DNA of 33,428 bases, from IMG/VR virus record IMGVR_UViG_3300044801_000124, positions 1 to 33,428 of that record. The stretch is one strand, 5' to 3'. Shown in pieces: positions 13,864-21,651 of the stretch. This stretch comes from a virus. Both the position numbers and the translations under genes were made by a program. The notes under the pieces were generated by a model. It was not told where the DNA came from and ran no database searches. It worked only from the letters and a program-made list of their open reading frames with translations. Positions within the stretch are counted from its first letter, which is position 1, and each line of letters opens with the position of its first letter.

Positions 13864-16800
13864 ATGGCCCTTTTCACGTCCTACGCACCGCCCGGAATTT
13901 ATACCACCGAAATCTTCAACTCGAACACGGCTTCCGCCGTCGGCACGGCGCGAATCCCGGTGATCCTCGGCGAGGGCGTGCAGTACTTCACGTTCAGCAA
14001 CATCGAGCTGTTCCGTGGCTCCTCCTCCAACACGGACGACCAGTCGGTCAACGAGAACATCTCGGACCAGGTCAACGGGCTCACGCAGAACTTCCGGACG
14101 ACCTACCACCCCGTCGTCCTCGGGGACGGCACGGGCACCCCGACCAACCTGCCGCAGTACGTGCAGGTGCAGGCGATCTACCCGAACGGCAACGTCATCC
14201 CGGTCACCGTCATCAGCCTCAACGGCCTGACTGGCCAGTTCATGACCCAGGACATCATCCCGGCCGGGACCGACCTGACGATCAGCTACTACTTCAAGCG
14301 CGGGGACACCCTCGTCGCGAACGAGGACGACTCCTTCCAGATTCCGCAGTACGCGACGCAGGTAGTGACCGCGGGCGGCACGCTCACGCTGAGCCTGACG
14401 AACCCGGGGCGCAACGGCAACAACGTCACCCTCCAGTTCGTGGCGGGCGCGAACGTCCCCGACTCCCAGGCCGTGAACGGCGCGGGCACCAACGCGATCG
14501 TCATCAACGTCAACTCGAACTCCCCCACCCCGGTCCGCACCCTGACGACACTGGCCGCCCTGATCTCCGCTGGCATCCCCACGCTGGACGGCAGCTACAT
14601 CACCGTCACGGCGTCCTCGGGCAGCCAGACCACGGCGATCACCGCCGGGGCGGCCGTCCCGTTCGCGGGTGGCGCTGGCCCGGCCAGCAACACCGTGTTC
14701 CAGGTCCGCAATTTCCCCATCACGGACGGCACCGGCGGCGGCGTCACGTCGAACAGCCCGGCCAGCGTCACCGCGCAAGTCAACGGCGTGGCAGCGACGG
14801 TCGCGTCGGTCGACGGCGCACTAGGCCTGGTCACGATGGCCCAGCCCGTGACGTTCGGCTCCACCCTCACCTTCACGTACTTCTACAACACCTGGCAGAA
14901 CACGTTCGACCTGCTCCCGTCGGCCAACGTCTCCTCGATCGTTGAGGTCGGCCTCGGCCCGAACCGCGAAGACTTCGCGCAGGGCGTGGACTACGTCCTC
15001 GGCACCGCCCTCGACTCCCACGGTAACGTGATGGCGAACACGGTCAACTGGGGCAACAACGTCAGCGAGGCGATCGGCGAGTCCGCCGCAGGCGAGCTCG
15101 CCAACTTCACCCCGGCCGAGGTCCTGACGACCCTGGTCGACGAGAAGGTCTACCTCCGCCCAGCGACCGGAGCGGTCAACGGCAGGAACACGGTCTTCCA
15201 GCTCCAGGACACCCCGACTGACGGCAACGGCGTCCCGACGGACGACGCGGGCCTGATCAAGGTCTACGTCGGCTCCGACCCGCTCACCGCGTTCGAGGCG
15301 CTCCCAGTCGCGGTCGCGTCGCTCAACGGTCAATCAGGCCAGGTCACACTGTACAACGCTCCGATCCCGAACACCAACCCGAGCGTCCAGCCCGCTGAGG
15401 CGGTCGGCGTGTGGGCAAGTTACTCCCGCAACACGCTGGCCTCTCACCAGTACGCTGTCAAGGTCATCCAGCCCGGCTTCGTCGGCCTCGGCACCTACCA
15501 GGTCGCGGACGAGCTCGGCCGCGTGGCCCCGCTGGTCTACGGAGGCTCCACCGCACAGACCCCGTCAGTGCCGACCAACTCGGTGGTCGCTGACAGCGGC
15601 TTCGCTTCAACCGGAGCACTCTACCCGAACACGATCTCATTCGACAGTCCGTACCAGTCGGGCGACGCGCAGGCGCAGGCTGGCGCGGCGGTTGATGAGG
15701 CGGTCACCCTCACCTTCAGGAATGACGGCAACTCGTCCGTGATCCCGGCGGTGCAGGCTAGCCTGACCTCGGCCTTCGGCTCAACGGGGGGTTCAATCAC
15801 GTTCACCGCCTCGATCCCCGGCACCAACGGCGACAACGTCCAGATCGCGCTGGACGCGGTCACGCAGAACCCAGTCCCCGTCACGGTCGTCGGCGACCTC
15901 GTCACGATCTACCCGAACTGGACCGGAACGCTGGAGACGATCAGCCAGATCGTGGCCCACTTCCCGTCCGCAGAGACGGCGAGCGGCGGGCAGATCGTGG
16001 TCTCCGCCTTCACGGCGGGCACGGGCCCGACGACCACCGCAGCCCAGAACCTCGCGGGCGGCGCGGACGGCAAGTTCACCCCAGTCACCCACAGCTACAC
16101 GGTCTCTTCGAGCGCACTCGCGGCTGGCTCCAACGGCGTCGGCTACCTCAACCAGACCTACATCGACGCGAAGACTGGCTTCCGCGTCACGGTCGTCCGC
16201 CCGCAGGACGCGGTCGCCTATGGTATCACCGCCACGATCACGCCCTACAACTACGGAGTCGGTGACCACCTCGACTACGCCGTCAAGGTCGCGACCTCGG
16301 GCGCGAACGCGGCGACCCGCTACTGCGGGACGCCGGGCGTCCTGCCCGCGTACTCGAACAACGCGGTCGCCGTCCCCGGCCTGACCATGGAGGTCATCAC
16401 GAACTTCAACTCCACGGCGGGCGACACGGTGGTCGTGAGCACCTTCAAGGCGTCCGGCGACGAGCCGAGCATCGGCACGTTCTACTACGTCACGTTCACC
16501 ACGAGCAAGGTCGCGGCGGACTACGCGCTCAAAATCTACACGAGCCCGTCAGTCGCCTACGCGAACTACGGCCAGCCGAGCACGGTCAACCGCCTGTCCC
16601 TGGGCATCCAGCTCATGGCGCAGAACGGCGTCCAGACCTTCGGCGCGATCCAGATTCCGGTGCAGCCGGGCACGAACATCGGCTCCCCGTCCGACTACAT
16701 CTCCGCCCTCCAGCAGCTCACGTTCAACCTGCCGGGCTTCAACACCAAGGCCAACGTCGTGGTGCCGCTCAGCAACGACCCGAGCGTCGCGCAGGCGCTC

Positions 16801-17526
16801 AGCCGCCAGCTGACGTCCCAGGCGACGGCACGCTACAAGGGCGAGGCGATCGGCTTCGTCGGCTTCAGCCAGTTCACGAGCGCCAACCAGGCGAGGGCCT
16901 ACGCGAGGTCGCTGCTCAACCAGCGCATCATCGCCATCGGCAACGCGGCCGCTGGCATCCTGATCACGGACCCGACCACGGGCGTCGCCGTCGAGTACCT
17001 CGTCGACGGGCCGTTCATGGGCGCGGCGATGGCCGGGCTGAACTGCAACCCAGCCAACGACGTCGCGACTACCCTGACGCTCCAGAACCTCACGGGCTTC
17101 AGCCGCCTGCTCATCACCTACGACGACGCCACGATGGACCTGATGGCGTCCGACGGCCTGACCATGCTGCTGGACAACAACGGTGCGCTCCAGATCAGGC
17201 ACTACAAAACCACCGACCCGCGCAGCACGCTGGTCAGCGAGCCGACGAGCACCACGATCGCCGACTACGTGGCCCAGCAGTTCCGCCTCAACCTCCAGCA
17301 GTTCATCGGCCGCAAGCTGGTGGACGCCCTGGTGACGGACATCACGGTCGTGTGCAACTCGCTCCTCCAGGGCCTCCAGGGCAGCCAGATCATCGACGCC
17401 TATGAGAACCTGGCCGTCTTGCAGAACCAGCAGGACCCGACAGAGGTCGACGTGACGGTGACGTTCAAGCCGATCTTCAGCCTGCTCTACCTCAGCGTGA
17501 CCTTCACGGTCCAGACGAGCCTGTAA
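13864..17526 (+). CDS. tail sheath protein
   Basis: 1220 residues. The start MALFTSYAPPGIYTTEIFN with ARIPVILGEG is the typical sheath N-terminus that threads neighbouring subunits together. The C-terminal part has GFVGFSQFTSANQARAYARS, AGILITDPTTGVAVEYLVDG and a final domain with RSTLVSEPTSTTIADYVAQQ and LNLQQFIGRKLVD, matching contractile-tail sheath proteins. About 700 residues of beta-rich, Ala/Gly/Thr/Val-rich domains are inserted between; T4 gp18 has about 660 residues in total, so this is a large decorated form. The sheath contracts to drive the tube into the host. The ribosome binding site AAGGAG is at ideal distance. Confidence 0.88.
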   Translation: MALFTSYAPPGIYTTEIFNSNTASAVGTARIPVILGEGVQYFTFSNIELFRGSSSNTDDQSVNENISDQVNGLTQNFRTTYHPVVLGDGTGTPTNLPQYVQVQAIYPNGNVIPVTVISLNGLTGQFMTQDIIPAGTDLTISYYFKRGDTLVANEDDSFQIPQYATQVVTAGGTLTLSLTNPGRNGNNVTLQFVAGANVPDSQAVNGAGTNAIVINVNSNSPTPVRTLTTLAALISAGIPTLDGSYITVTASSGSQTTAITAGAAVPFAGGAGPASNTVFQVRNFPITDGTGGGVTSNSPASVTAQVNGVAATVASVDGALGLVTMAQPVTFGSTLTFTYFYNTWQNTFDLLPSANVSSIVEVGLGPNREDFAQGVDYVLGTALDSHGNVMANTVNWGNNVSEAIGESAAGELANFTPAEVLTTLVDEKVYLRPATGAVNGRNTVFQLQDTPTDGNGVPTDDAGLIKVYVGSDPLTAFEALPVAVASLNGQSGQVTLYNAPIPNTNPSVQPAEAVGVWASYSRNTLASHQYAVKVIQPGFVGLGTYQVADELGRVAPLVYGGSTAQTPSVPTNSVVADSGFASTGALYPNTISFDSPYQSGDAQAQAGAAVDEAVTLTFRNDGNSSVIPAVQASLTSAFGSTGGSITFTASIPGTNGDNVQIALDAVTQNPVPVTVVGDLVTIYPNWTGTLETISQIVAHFPSAETASGGQIVVSAFTAGTGPTTTAAQNLAGGADGKFTPVTHSYTVSSSALAAGSNGVGYLNQTYIDAKTGFRVTVVRPQDAVAYGITATITPYNYGVGDHLDYAVKVATSGANAATRYCGTPGVLPAYSNNAVAVPGLTMEVITNFNSTAGDTVVVSTFKASGDEPSIGTFYYVTFTTSKVAADYALKIYTSPSVAYANYGQPSTVNRLSLGIQLMAQNGVQTFGAIQIPVQPGTNIGSPSDYISALQQLTFNLPGFNTKANVVVPLSNDPSVAQALSRQLTSQATARYKGEAIGFVGFSQFTSANQARAYARSLLNQRIIAIGNAAAGILITDPTTGVAVEYLVDGPFMGAAMAGLNCNPANDVATTLTLQNLTGFSRLLITYDDATMDLMASDGLTMLLDNNGALQIRHYKTTDPRSTLVSEPTSTTIADYVAQQFRLNLQQFIGRKLVDALVTDITVVCNSLLQGLQGSQIIDAYENLAVLQNQQDPTEVDVTVTFKPIFSLLYLSVTFTVQTSL

Positions 17527-17527
17527 T

Positions 17528-17608
17528 ATGGCGTGCGGGTGCCTGAGACAGAGACAACAGCCGCAGCCGCAACCGCAGCCTCGGCCGCCGCAGGGGAAGG
17601 GTAAATAG
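17528..17608 (+). CDS. tiny Cys/Pro/Gln protein
   Basis: 26 residues: MACGCLRQRQ, a (P/Q) alternating stretch, then basic GKGK. The start lies 1 nt after the sheath stop; the next short frame begins 1 nt after its stop, so it is in a tightly coupled row. Very short proteins starting MACGC occur in phages, and the CGC could bind metal or form a cross-link. Too short to assign; it could be chance, but its position and GC-ending codons favour a real gene. Confidence 0.4.
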   Translation: MACGCLRQRQQPQPQPQPRPPQGKGK

Positions 17609-17635
17609 ATGCAGGTAAAGGCGAGTGATGATTAA
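17609..17635 (+). other. 8-codon start relic MQVKA... before an endonuclease VII gene
   Basis: A strong ribosome binding site (GGGGAAGGG) precedes ATG 17609, reading MQVKASDD then stop. The real gene beyond the endonuclease, at 18075, also begins MQVKA (GTG CAA GTT AAA GCG) with different wobble bases. This is the clearest case of a duplicated gene start on both sides of a homing gene. Confidence 0.65.
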
Positions 17636-18074
17636 GATTTGCAGGAAGTGTGAATCGGAAAAAGACCTTGATAAAGACTTTTTTCGAGATAGTTCTAGCG
17701 CTGATGGTCGCACGTTGCGGTGTAAGGCATGCCGGAAGGAGTACGCAGACAACCGTTATAAAGACCCGATGGTAAGAGCGTCTCTTATACAGGAAGCCTT
17801 GCGGAGAAACTGCAAACGTTTGTACGGCATCACGCTAGACGACAAGCAAGCGATGCTAGTGTCGCAAGGAACGAGATGCGCTTGTTGTGAAACAGACGAT
17901 CCGGGGAAGAAGGGCTGGGTTATAGATCACGACCATGTAACTAAGGGCGTGCGTGGTGTTGTATGCAACGCCTGCAACACCATATTAGGCATGGCTAAAG
18001 ACTCGGCAGAAAATTTGGAGAAAGCGATCCAGTACCTAAAACGTTTTCAGAAAGTTGCGGGAGTAGGTGCTTAA
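17628..18074 (+). CDS. endonuclease VII-type homing endonuclease
   Basis: 148 residues from ATG 17628 (GTG 17625 is an alternative). The N-terminal zinc finger is CRKCESEKDLDKDFF with a second CKACRKEYADNRYK. The C-terminal nuclease has CACCETDD, VIDHDHVTKGVRGVVCNACN and ILGMAKDSAENLEKAIQYL, which is the T4 endonuclease VII-type fold (DHDH catalytic motif, CxxC pairs). Such proteins serve as free-standing homing endonucleases in phages. The gene is strongly AT-rich compared with its neighbours and overlaps the MQVKA relic. Its stop is directly followed by the GTG of the next gene. Confidence 0.88.
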   Translation: MIKICRKCESEKDLDKDFFRDSSSADGRTLRCKACRKEYADNRYKDPMVRASLIQEALRRNCKRLYGITLDDKQAMLVSQGTRCACCETDDPGKKGWVIDHDHVTKGVRGVVCNACNTILGMAKDSAENLEKAIQYLKRFQKVAGVGA

Positions 18075-18521
18075 GTGCAAGTTAAAGCGATAGTTTCACA
18101 AAGTAACGGAATCATTTCTGTAACCCTTCAAGCTTTATTTGTCGGGGATCAGACTGATGCCAGTGATAAGGCAAAAATCGCAGCTTTCGGTGATCCGGTG
18201 GTGAATATAGCCGGTAATTTTGTTGATCCTAACAATCCAAGTTTCACGTTCGCGTTCCCGACGACCGAGCTCTGGGTCGGCGTGACGACGCAGATGTCGA
18301 GCTACACGGCGAGGTTCATGGAGGCGCTCCCCGGCCCCCAGAACCCGAACCAGCCCGCCCCGACGCAGGGGCCGCTGGACTGCGTGACCATCAACCCGAG
18401 CGAGGCGTCGCAGGCCTGGGCCAACGTCCTCATGATGCCGGGGACGGGACGCATCGCGCAGGCGATGATGCAGCTCCGGGCGAACATTTTGGTTCCGCCG
18501 ATTCCGCCGACGACGGTTTAA
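18075..18521 (+). CDS. small virion protein with AT-rich 5' end
   Basis: 148 residues from GTG 18075 (MQVKAIVSQSNGIISVTLQA). Codons up to about 18240 are AT-ending, then change abruptly to the native GC-ending pattern in mid-gene (near FTFAFPTTELWVG), with no break in frame. This fits replacement of the first 165 nt by sequence from a more AT-rich relative when the upstream endonuclease gene was acquired. The protein is beta-rich at the start and has a helical, Pro-rich end. Its position between sheath and tube suggests a tail component. Confidence 0.65.
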   Translation: MQVKAIVSQSNGIISVTLQALFVGDQTDASDKAKIAAFGDPVVNIAGNFVDPNNPSFTFAFPTTELWVGVTTQMSSYTARFMEALPGPQNPNQPAPTQGPLDCVTINPSEASQAWANVLMMPGTGRIAQAMMQLRANILVPPIPPTTV

Positions 18522-18532
18522 GGGAAGGGTAG

Positions 18533-20323
18533 ATGTCGAGACTGATAGCGAACCGCCGCAAGCAGAGCACGATTTTGGTTTCCAAGCGCACCGTGGAAGA
18601 CGCGCTGCGCCGCGCCAACGCCCTCGCGTCGGCATGGATGCAGGAGAACCAGAATGACCCCCGCGTCGACGAGCTCCAAAGGGTCGTCGACCACCTGGGC
18701 AGCGTCCTCAAGAAGACGCCGCAGCAGATGAGGGCCGACGGAGCGTCCAGCATCGAGGACTACTTCGACGACGCCAAGATGGGGGACATGGCGAGGACAC
18801 TCAAGAGAGAGGTTGACATGATCGCAAAATGGCGCAGGGCGCAGCGTCCGGCAGCAGGCCAGCCGACGCCCGAACAGCGGGGGCTCGGATACGTCCCCGA
18901 CACGGCGGTCTCCGATCGCGGCATCCACGCCAGCCGGAAGAAGGCTGACGGGGCCGGGTTCGTGACGGACCGCGACGAGAAGGGCGAGCCGAAGGCTCCC
19001 GAGAAGCTCGAGGTCCCCCGCGTGGCGGCCAAGAAGAAGGAAGCCCAGCCAGAGGCGGTCCCCGCTGCGCCAGCGGCGGCACTAGCCCCGGCCCCGGCGG
19101 CGGAGCTCAACACGAAGGCCGACATCGGCAGCCTGTCCAGCGAGGCGCTGGCCAAGGCGATCAAGGCCCTGACGGGCATCAAGGAGTTCGAGACAGACAA
19201 GTCGGCGCAGGCGTTCATCGAGCAGATGGCGGCCGTGCTGAAGAACCGCCCGATCGAGCAGGAAGAGCCGAAGGCGGCTCCGGCGGCGGCAGCGCCTCCG
19301 GGGGCACTCGGGGCACCAGCGCCAGCGCCCCTCCCGGTCGCGGCGTCCAAGAAGAAGGCGCTAGACGGCGCTTCCTCGGCCGAGTCCTTCGTGAAGGACA
19401 TCCCGCAGGCGGAGGGCGCTTCCGCCCTCAAGCACGCCGACCTCGGCGACCACGCCATGGGCGGCAACGGGGACATCGGCGGCGGCAGCGGCGCGAGCAC
19501 CACGAGCCCCGCACGCGACACAGGCAACCCAGACCCGAAGGCGGCACCGACCGAGATCGACCTGGGCGGCTTGCAACTGGCCTCCTCCGAGGAAAAGACT
19601 GCGGACGACTACCGCCTGCACGACTTCAAGCTCCAGGACGAGGGCATCGTCCCGACAGGGGCGCTCCCGAGCGCGGACGAGCAGGCCAACCGGATGCAGC
19701 CCGAGGGCGAGTTCGACAAGGAGTCCAAGGCCCCGCCCCACAGCGAGAACGTGGTGCACGCGCTGAAGGGCGAGCCGGGCGTAGACAACCCGTTCGCGGT
19801 CGCCTGGTCCATGCACAACAAGGGCGACAAGATGTCCGCCGTCAAGGCGGCCATCGCGGCGGTCAACTCCATCCTCGCTAACGCGGGCGGAGGAGCCGGG
19901 TTCGTGAACGACGTCGGCGAGAAGGGCAAGATCGTCGAGGACGGCGGGAACTTGCCGGAGGTCGCGGAGGCCCACGCGGCCAAGGACGAGGCACCAGCGA
20001 AGCTGGACCGCCCCGCTACCGTCGCGCCGATGAAGCTCGCGGCCGACATGACCACGGGCAAGGCGGTCAAGGAGTCCGAGTCCCTGGGCGACCAGCTCAA
20101 GAAGATGTACCTTGACGCGAAGTCGCTGACGGCCGTCAACGACACCCGCGCAGTGCGCGAGGCGGTCGAGTCGATCTTCAGGGCGGCGAACATGTTCGAC
20201 GACGCCACGAAGGTCCTCAGCAAGCAACAGCAGCAAGAGGAAAACGAAGCGGCGGCGCAGGAGATCAAGGCCAAGAACAAGAAGTCCTCGGTCGGCGGCC
20301 TGGCGCTCACGGCGGCAGAGTAA
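18533..20323 (+). CDS. acidic Ala/Pro-rich virion-cluster protein
   Basis: 596 residues, preceded by GGGAAGGG. Residues 1-110 are helical and partly basic; the rest is low-complexity Ala/Pro/Lys/Glu with short helices. Two imperfect repeats, GAGFVTDRDEKGEP and GAGFVNDVGEKGK, occur about 330 residues apart. Several K(K/T)AD or KKA motifs (SRKKADG, SEEKTADDY, SKKKALDG) recur here and in neighbouring head proteins. It is not recognisable as a portal despite lying near that T4 position. It may be a disordered linker or internal protein cleaved during assembly; this is inference. Confidence 0.6.
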   Translation: MSRLIANRRKQSTILVSKRTVEDALRRANALASAWMQENQNDPRVDELQRVVDHLGSVLKKTPQQMRADGASSIEDYFDDAKMGDMARTLKREVDMIAKWRRAQRPAAGQPTPEQRGLGYVPDTAVSDRGIHASRKKADGAGFVTDRDEKGEPKAPEKLEVPRVAAKKKEAQPEAVPAAPAAALAPAPAAELNTKADIGSLSSEALAKAIKALTGIKEFETDKSAQAFIEQMAAVLKNRPIEQEEPKAAPAAAAPPGALGAPAPAPLPVAASKKKALDGASSAESFVKDIPQAEGASALKHADLGDHAMGGNGDIGGGSGASTTSPARDTGNPDPKAAPTEIDLGGLQLASSEEKTADDYRLHDFKLQDEGIVPTGALPSADEQANRMQPEGEFDKESKAPPHSENVVHALKGEPGVDNPFAVAWSMHNKGDKMSAVKAAIAAVNSILANAGGGAGFVNDVGEKGKIVEDGGNLPEVAEAHAAKDEAPAKLDRPATVAPMKLAADMTTGKAVKESESLGDQLKKMYLDAKSLTAVNDTRAVREAVESIFRAANMFDDATKVLSKQQQQEENEAAAQEIKAKNKKSSVGGLALTAAE

Positions 20324-20327
20324 AAGT

Positions 20328-20466
20328 TCTCGGGGGACGTACAAACCGGGCATCGCCACTTAGGACCGTTATCCTGTTACGGGCGCAGCACCGTAAGGCG
20401 TTCCCCGAGAGTCAATCCGGGTTTTCCGGATACGCGATTGTGGTAATAGATGCCCCCTGTAGGGGC
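20328..20466 (+). other. structured intergenic region before the tube gene
   Basis: A long-range stem TCTCGGGG / CCCCGAGA (20328-20335 with 20403-20410) encloses AGGA/TCCT and TTACGG/CCGTAA hairpins. ATCCGG/CCGGAT and GCCCC/GGGGC hairpins follow, the last just before the ribosome binding site AGGAG. It could be a structured 5' leader, an mRNA stabiliser or a processing site. It is not a tRNA. Confidence 0.45.
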
Positions 20467-20479
20467 AGGAGAGTAGAAC

Positions 20480-21172
20480 ATGGCTGGAACCGGAGCAGGA
20501 ACACCACCACCCGTAGGCGGGTCGTACGTCTATCGGCAGGGCACCACGCCCAACACCGAGACCGTACTCTCGACGCGGTTCAAGATTTTCACCGACCTGG
20601 TTAACGTGGGTCGATTCATCAAGTTGGGCGTGACCTCCACGTTCAGCTACACTGAGTCGAAGCCCATCGACCCCGTCCGCGGCCTCGGCTACGGCGACCA
20701 GGTGGCCGAGCTCGTGCCTGGCGTGACCACTCCGCTGAGCATCTCGATCACCCGCACCGCCCTGTACCTGGCGAACCTCCAGCAGGTTCTCGGCTACAAG
20801 GCAGGCGTCAGCGGCGCGGTCCGCTCCCTGAAGCACCACAGGTGGCCGTTCGACATCAAGACGGAGGTCGTGTTCTCGCAGCTGGCCTCTGAGGACCCGA
20901 ACCTCGGGCAGGCGACCCTCGCGGACGTACCGAACGAGGGCGGCCTGAACAACCTCGGCAACCCGCCAGTGTACTGCGTGGCGACCGTGTACGAGGGATG
21001 CTGGATGGAGTCGTACAACACGAGCTACACCGTGGACACGGCTGCCGTCGCGGAGGACTGCACGATCACAGTCACGGACATATTCGACGTCGCCGGGAGC
21101 GTCTACGGAGAGTTCCTGGATTCGGGCCTTGGGCCGGGAGACGTCACGGGCCAGAGCTTGCTGTACAGCTAA
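20480..21172 (+). CDS. tail tube protein candidate
   Basis: 230 residues, preceded by AGGAGAG. It is beta-rich, with VSTRF-like strands, IKLGVTSTFSYTESKPIDPV, GVTTPLSISITRTALYL and EDCTITVTDIFDVAGSVYG, fitting the fold of tube proteins that form the inner channel of contractile tails. The call rests on this pattern and on its place downstream of the sheath, as T4 gene 19 follows gene 18. It ends with its own terminator, as highly expressed virion genes often do. Confidence 0.6.
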   Translation: MAGTGAGTPPPVGGSYVYRQGTTPNTETVLSTRFKIFTDLVNVGRFIKLGVTSTFSYTESKPIDPVRGLGYGDQVAELVPGVTTPLSISITRTALYLANLQQVLGYKAGVSGAVRSLKHHRWPFDIKTEVVFSQLASEDPNLGQATLADVPNEGGLNNLGNPPVYCVATVYEGCWMESYNTSYTVDTAAVAEDCTITVTDIFDVAGSVYGEFLDSGLGPGDVTGQSLLYS

Positions 21173-21194
21173 GCCCGCAAACAACTCAACAGGG

Positions 21195-21219
21195 AAGCCC
21201 CGAGCGATCGGGGCTTTTC
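21195..21219 (+). terminator. Rho-independent terminator after the tube gene
   Basis: AAGCCCCGA / TCGGGGCTT, a 9-bp stem with a 4-nt loop, followed by TTCT. It closes the transcript of the gene ending at 21172 and separates it from the insertion-element relic. Confidence 0.85.
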
Positions 21220-21288
21220 TATTTCATGAGCTGGACGGTCTCCCTGGGGTGGTGCGTGATGACCGGATTTTAGCCCAGGCTGGTTGGA

Positions 21289-21477
21289 GTGGACTGCAAG
21301 TACACGAGTCAGACGTGCCCGAGTTGCGGGACTATAAAGAAAAAGTCGCTGTCGGAACGGGACCATAAATGCTCCGAGTGCGGGTACAAGACGCACCGGG
21401 ACACGGCAGCGGCAGAGGTAATCTTGGGAAGGTCATTCCCATCGAACGCCAACATGCCTGCTGTAGGGGGTGTGTAG
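21289..21477 (+). pseudogene. tnpB: TnpB C-terminal relic (IS200/IS605)
   Basis: 62 residues from a GTG: CKYTSQTCPSCGTIKKKS, then HKCSECGYKTHRDTAAAEVI. This is the zinc finger (two CxxC) and RuvC-III Asp of a TnpB RNA-guided nuclease, the last sixth of a protein normally about 400 residues long. RuvC-I and -II and the bridge helix are missing, so it is a dead fragment. The 60 nt upstream carry possible traces of more TnpB (a helix-like VVRDDRILAQAG in another frame). The typical right-end hairpin follows at 21487. Confidence 0.85.
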
Positions 21478-21480
21478 TTC

Positions 21481-21515
21481 GAGAATCCCCCGCCTTCAGG
21501 CGCGGGGAGTGTCAA
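21481..21515 (+). repeat. right end / reRNA 3' end of the TnpB relic
   Basis: A CCCCGCC-TTCA-GGCG-GGGG hairpin with one bulge (21487-21507) is followed by AGTGTCAA, the usual form of IS605-type right ends, where the TnpB guide-RNA scaffold also ends. The sequence right after 21515 would have been the guide. Confidence 0.7.
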
Positions 21516-21582
21516 TACCTTAAAAACCCAACTTTTCAGAGGCTTGATAGGGGGCCCAATGACCGAAATTAGCGGGCGCAAG

Positions 21583-21622
21583 CCCAGACTAAAGAATCCC
21601 AGAGTTTACTCTGGGAGTATCA
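21583..21622 (+). repeat. second right-end-like hairpin with shared IsrB-type stem
   Basis: CCCAGACTAAAG (21583-21594) is identical to the first 12 bases of the IsrB left end. It is followed by CCCAGAGT / ACTCTGGG (21598-21615) and AGTATCAA, parallel to the AGTGTCAA of the preceding hairpin. It looks like a second, minimal element or scar of the same transposition system. Confidence 0.6.
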
Positions 21623-21651
21623 AAAAAGTTAGCCTGCTGAGGAAAAGAGCC

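Noticed and set aside
13846-14778. 310-residue minus-strand frame opposite the sheath
   Set aside because: Arg/Gly/Asp/Val-rich shadow of the sheath gene with no conserved pattern.
18533-20323. portal protein
   Set aside because: The position near the T4 portal slot suggested it, but the sequence is low complexity and lacks the long helical core of portals; the same holds for the gene at 21652.
20328-20410. tRNA-like fold
   Set aside because: The closing stem has the right size, but there is no T-loop TTCRA, no D-arm pattern and no anticodon arm in place.
21544-21651. N-terminal extension of the zinc-rich head protein
   Set aside because: The frame is open, but the sequence is the end of an insertion element with hairpins; ATG 21652 with a purine-rich leader is the better start.
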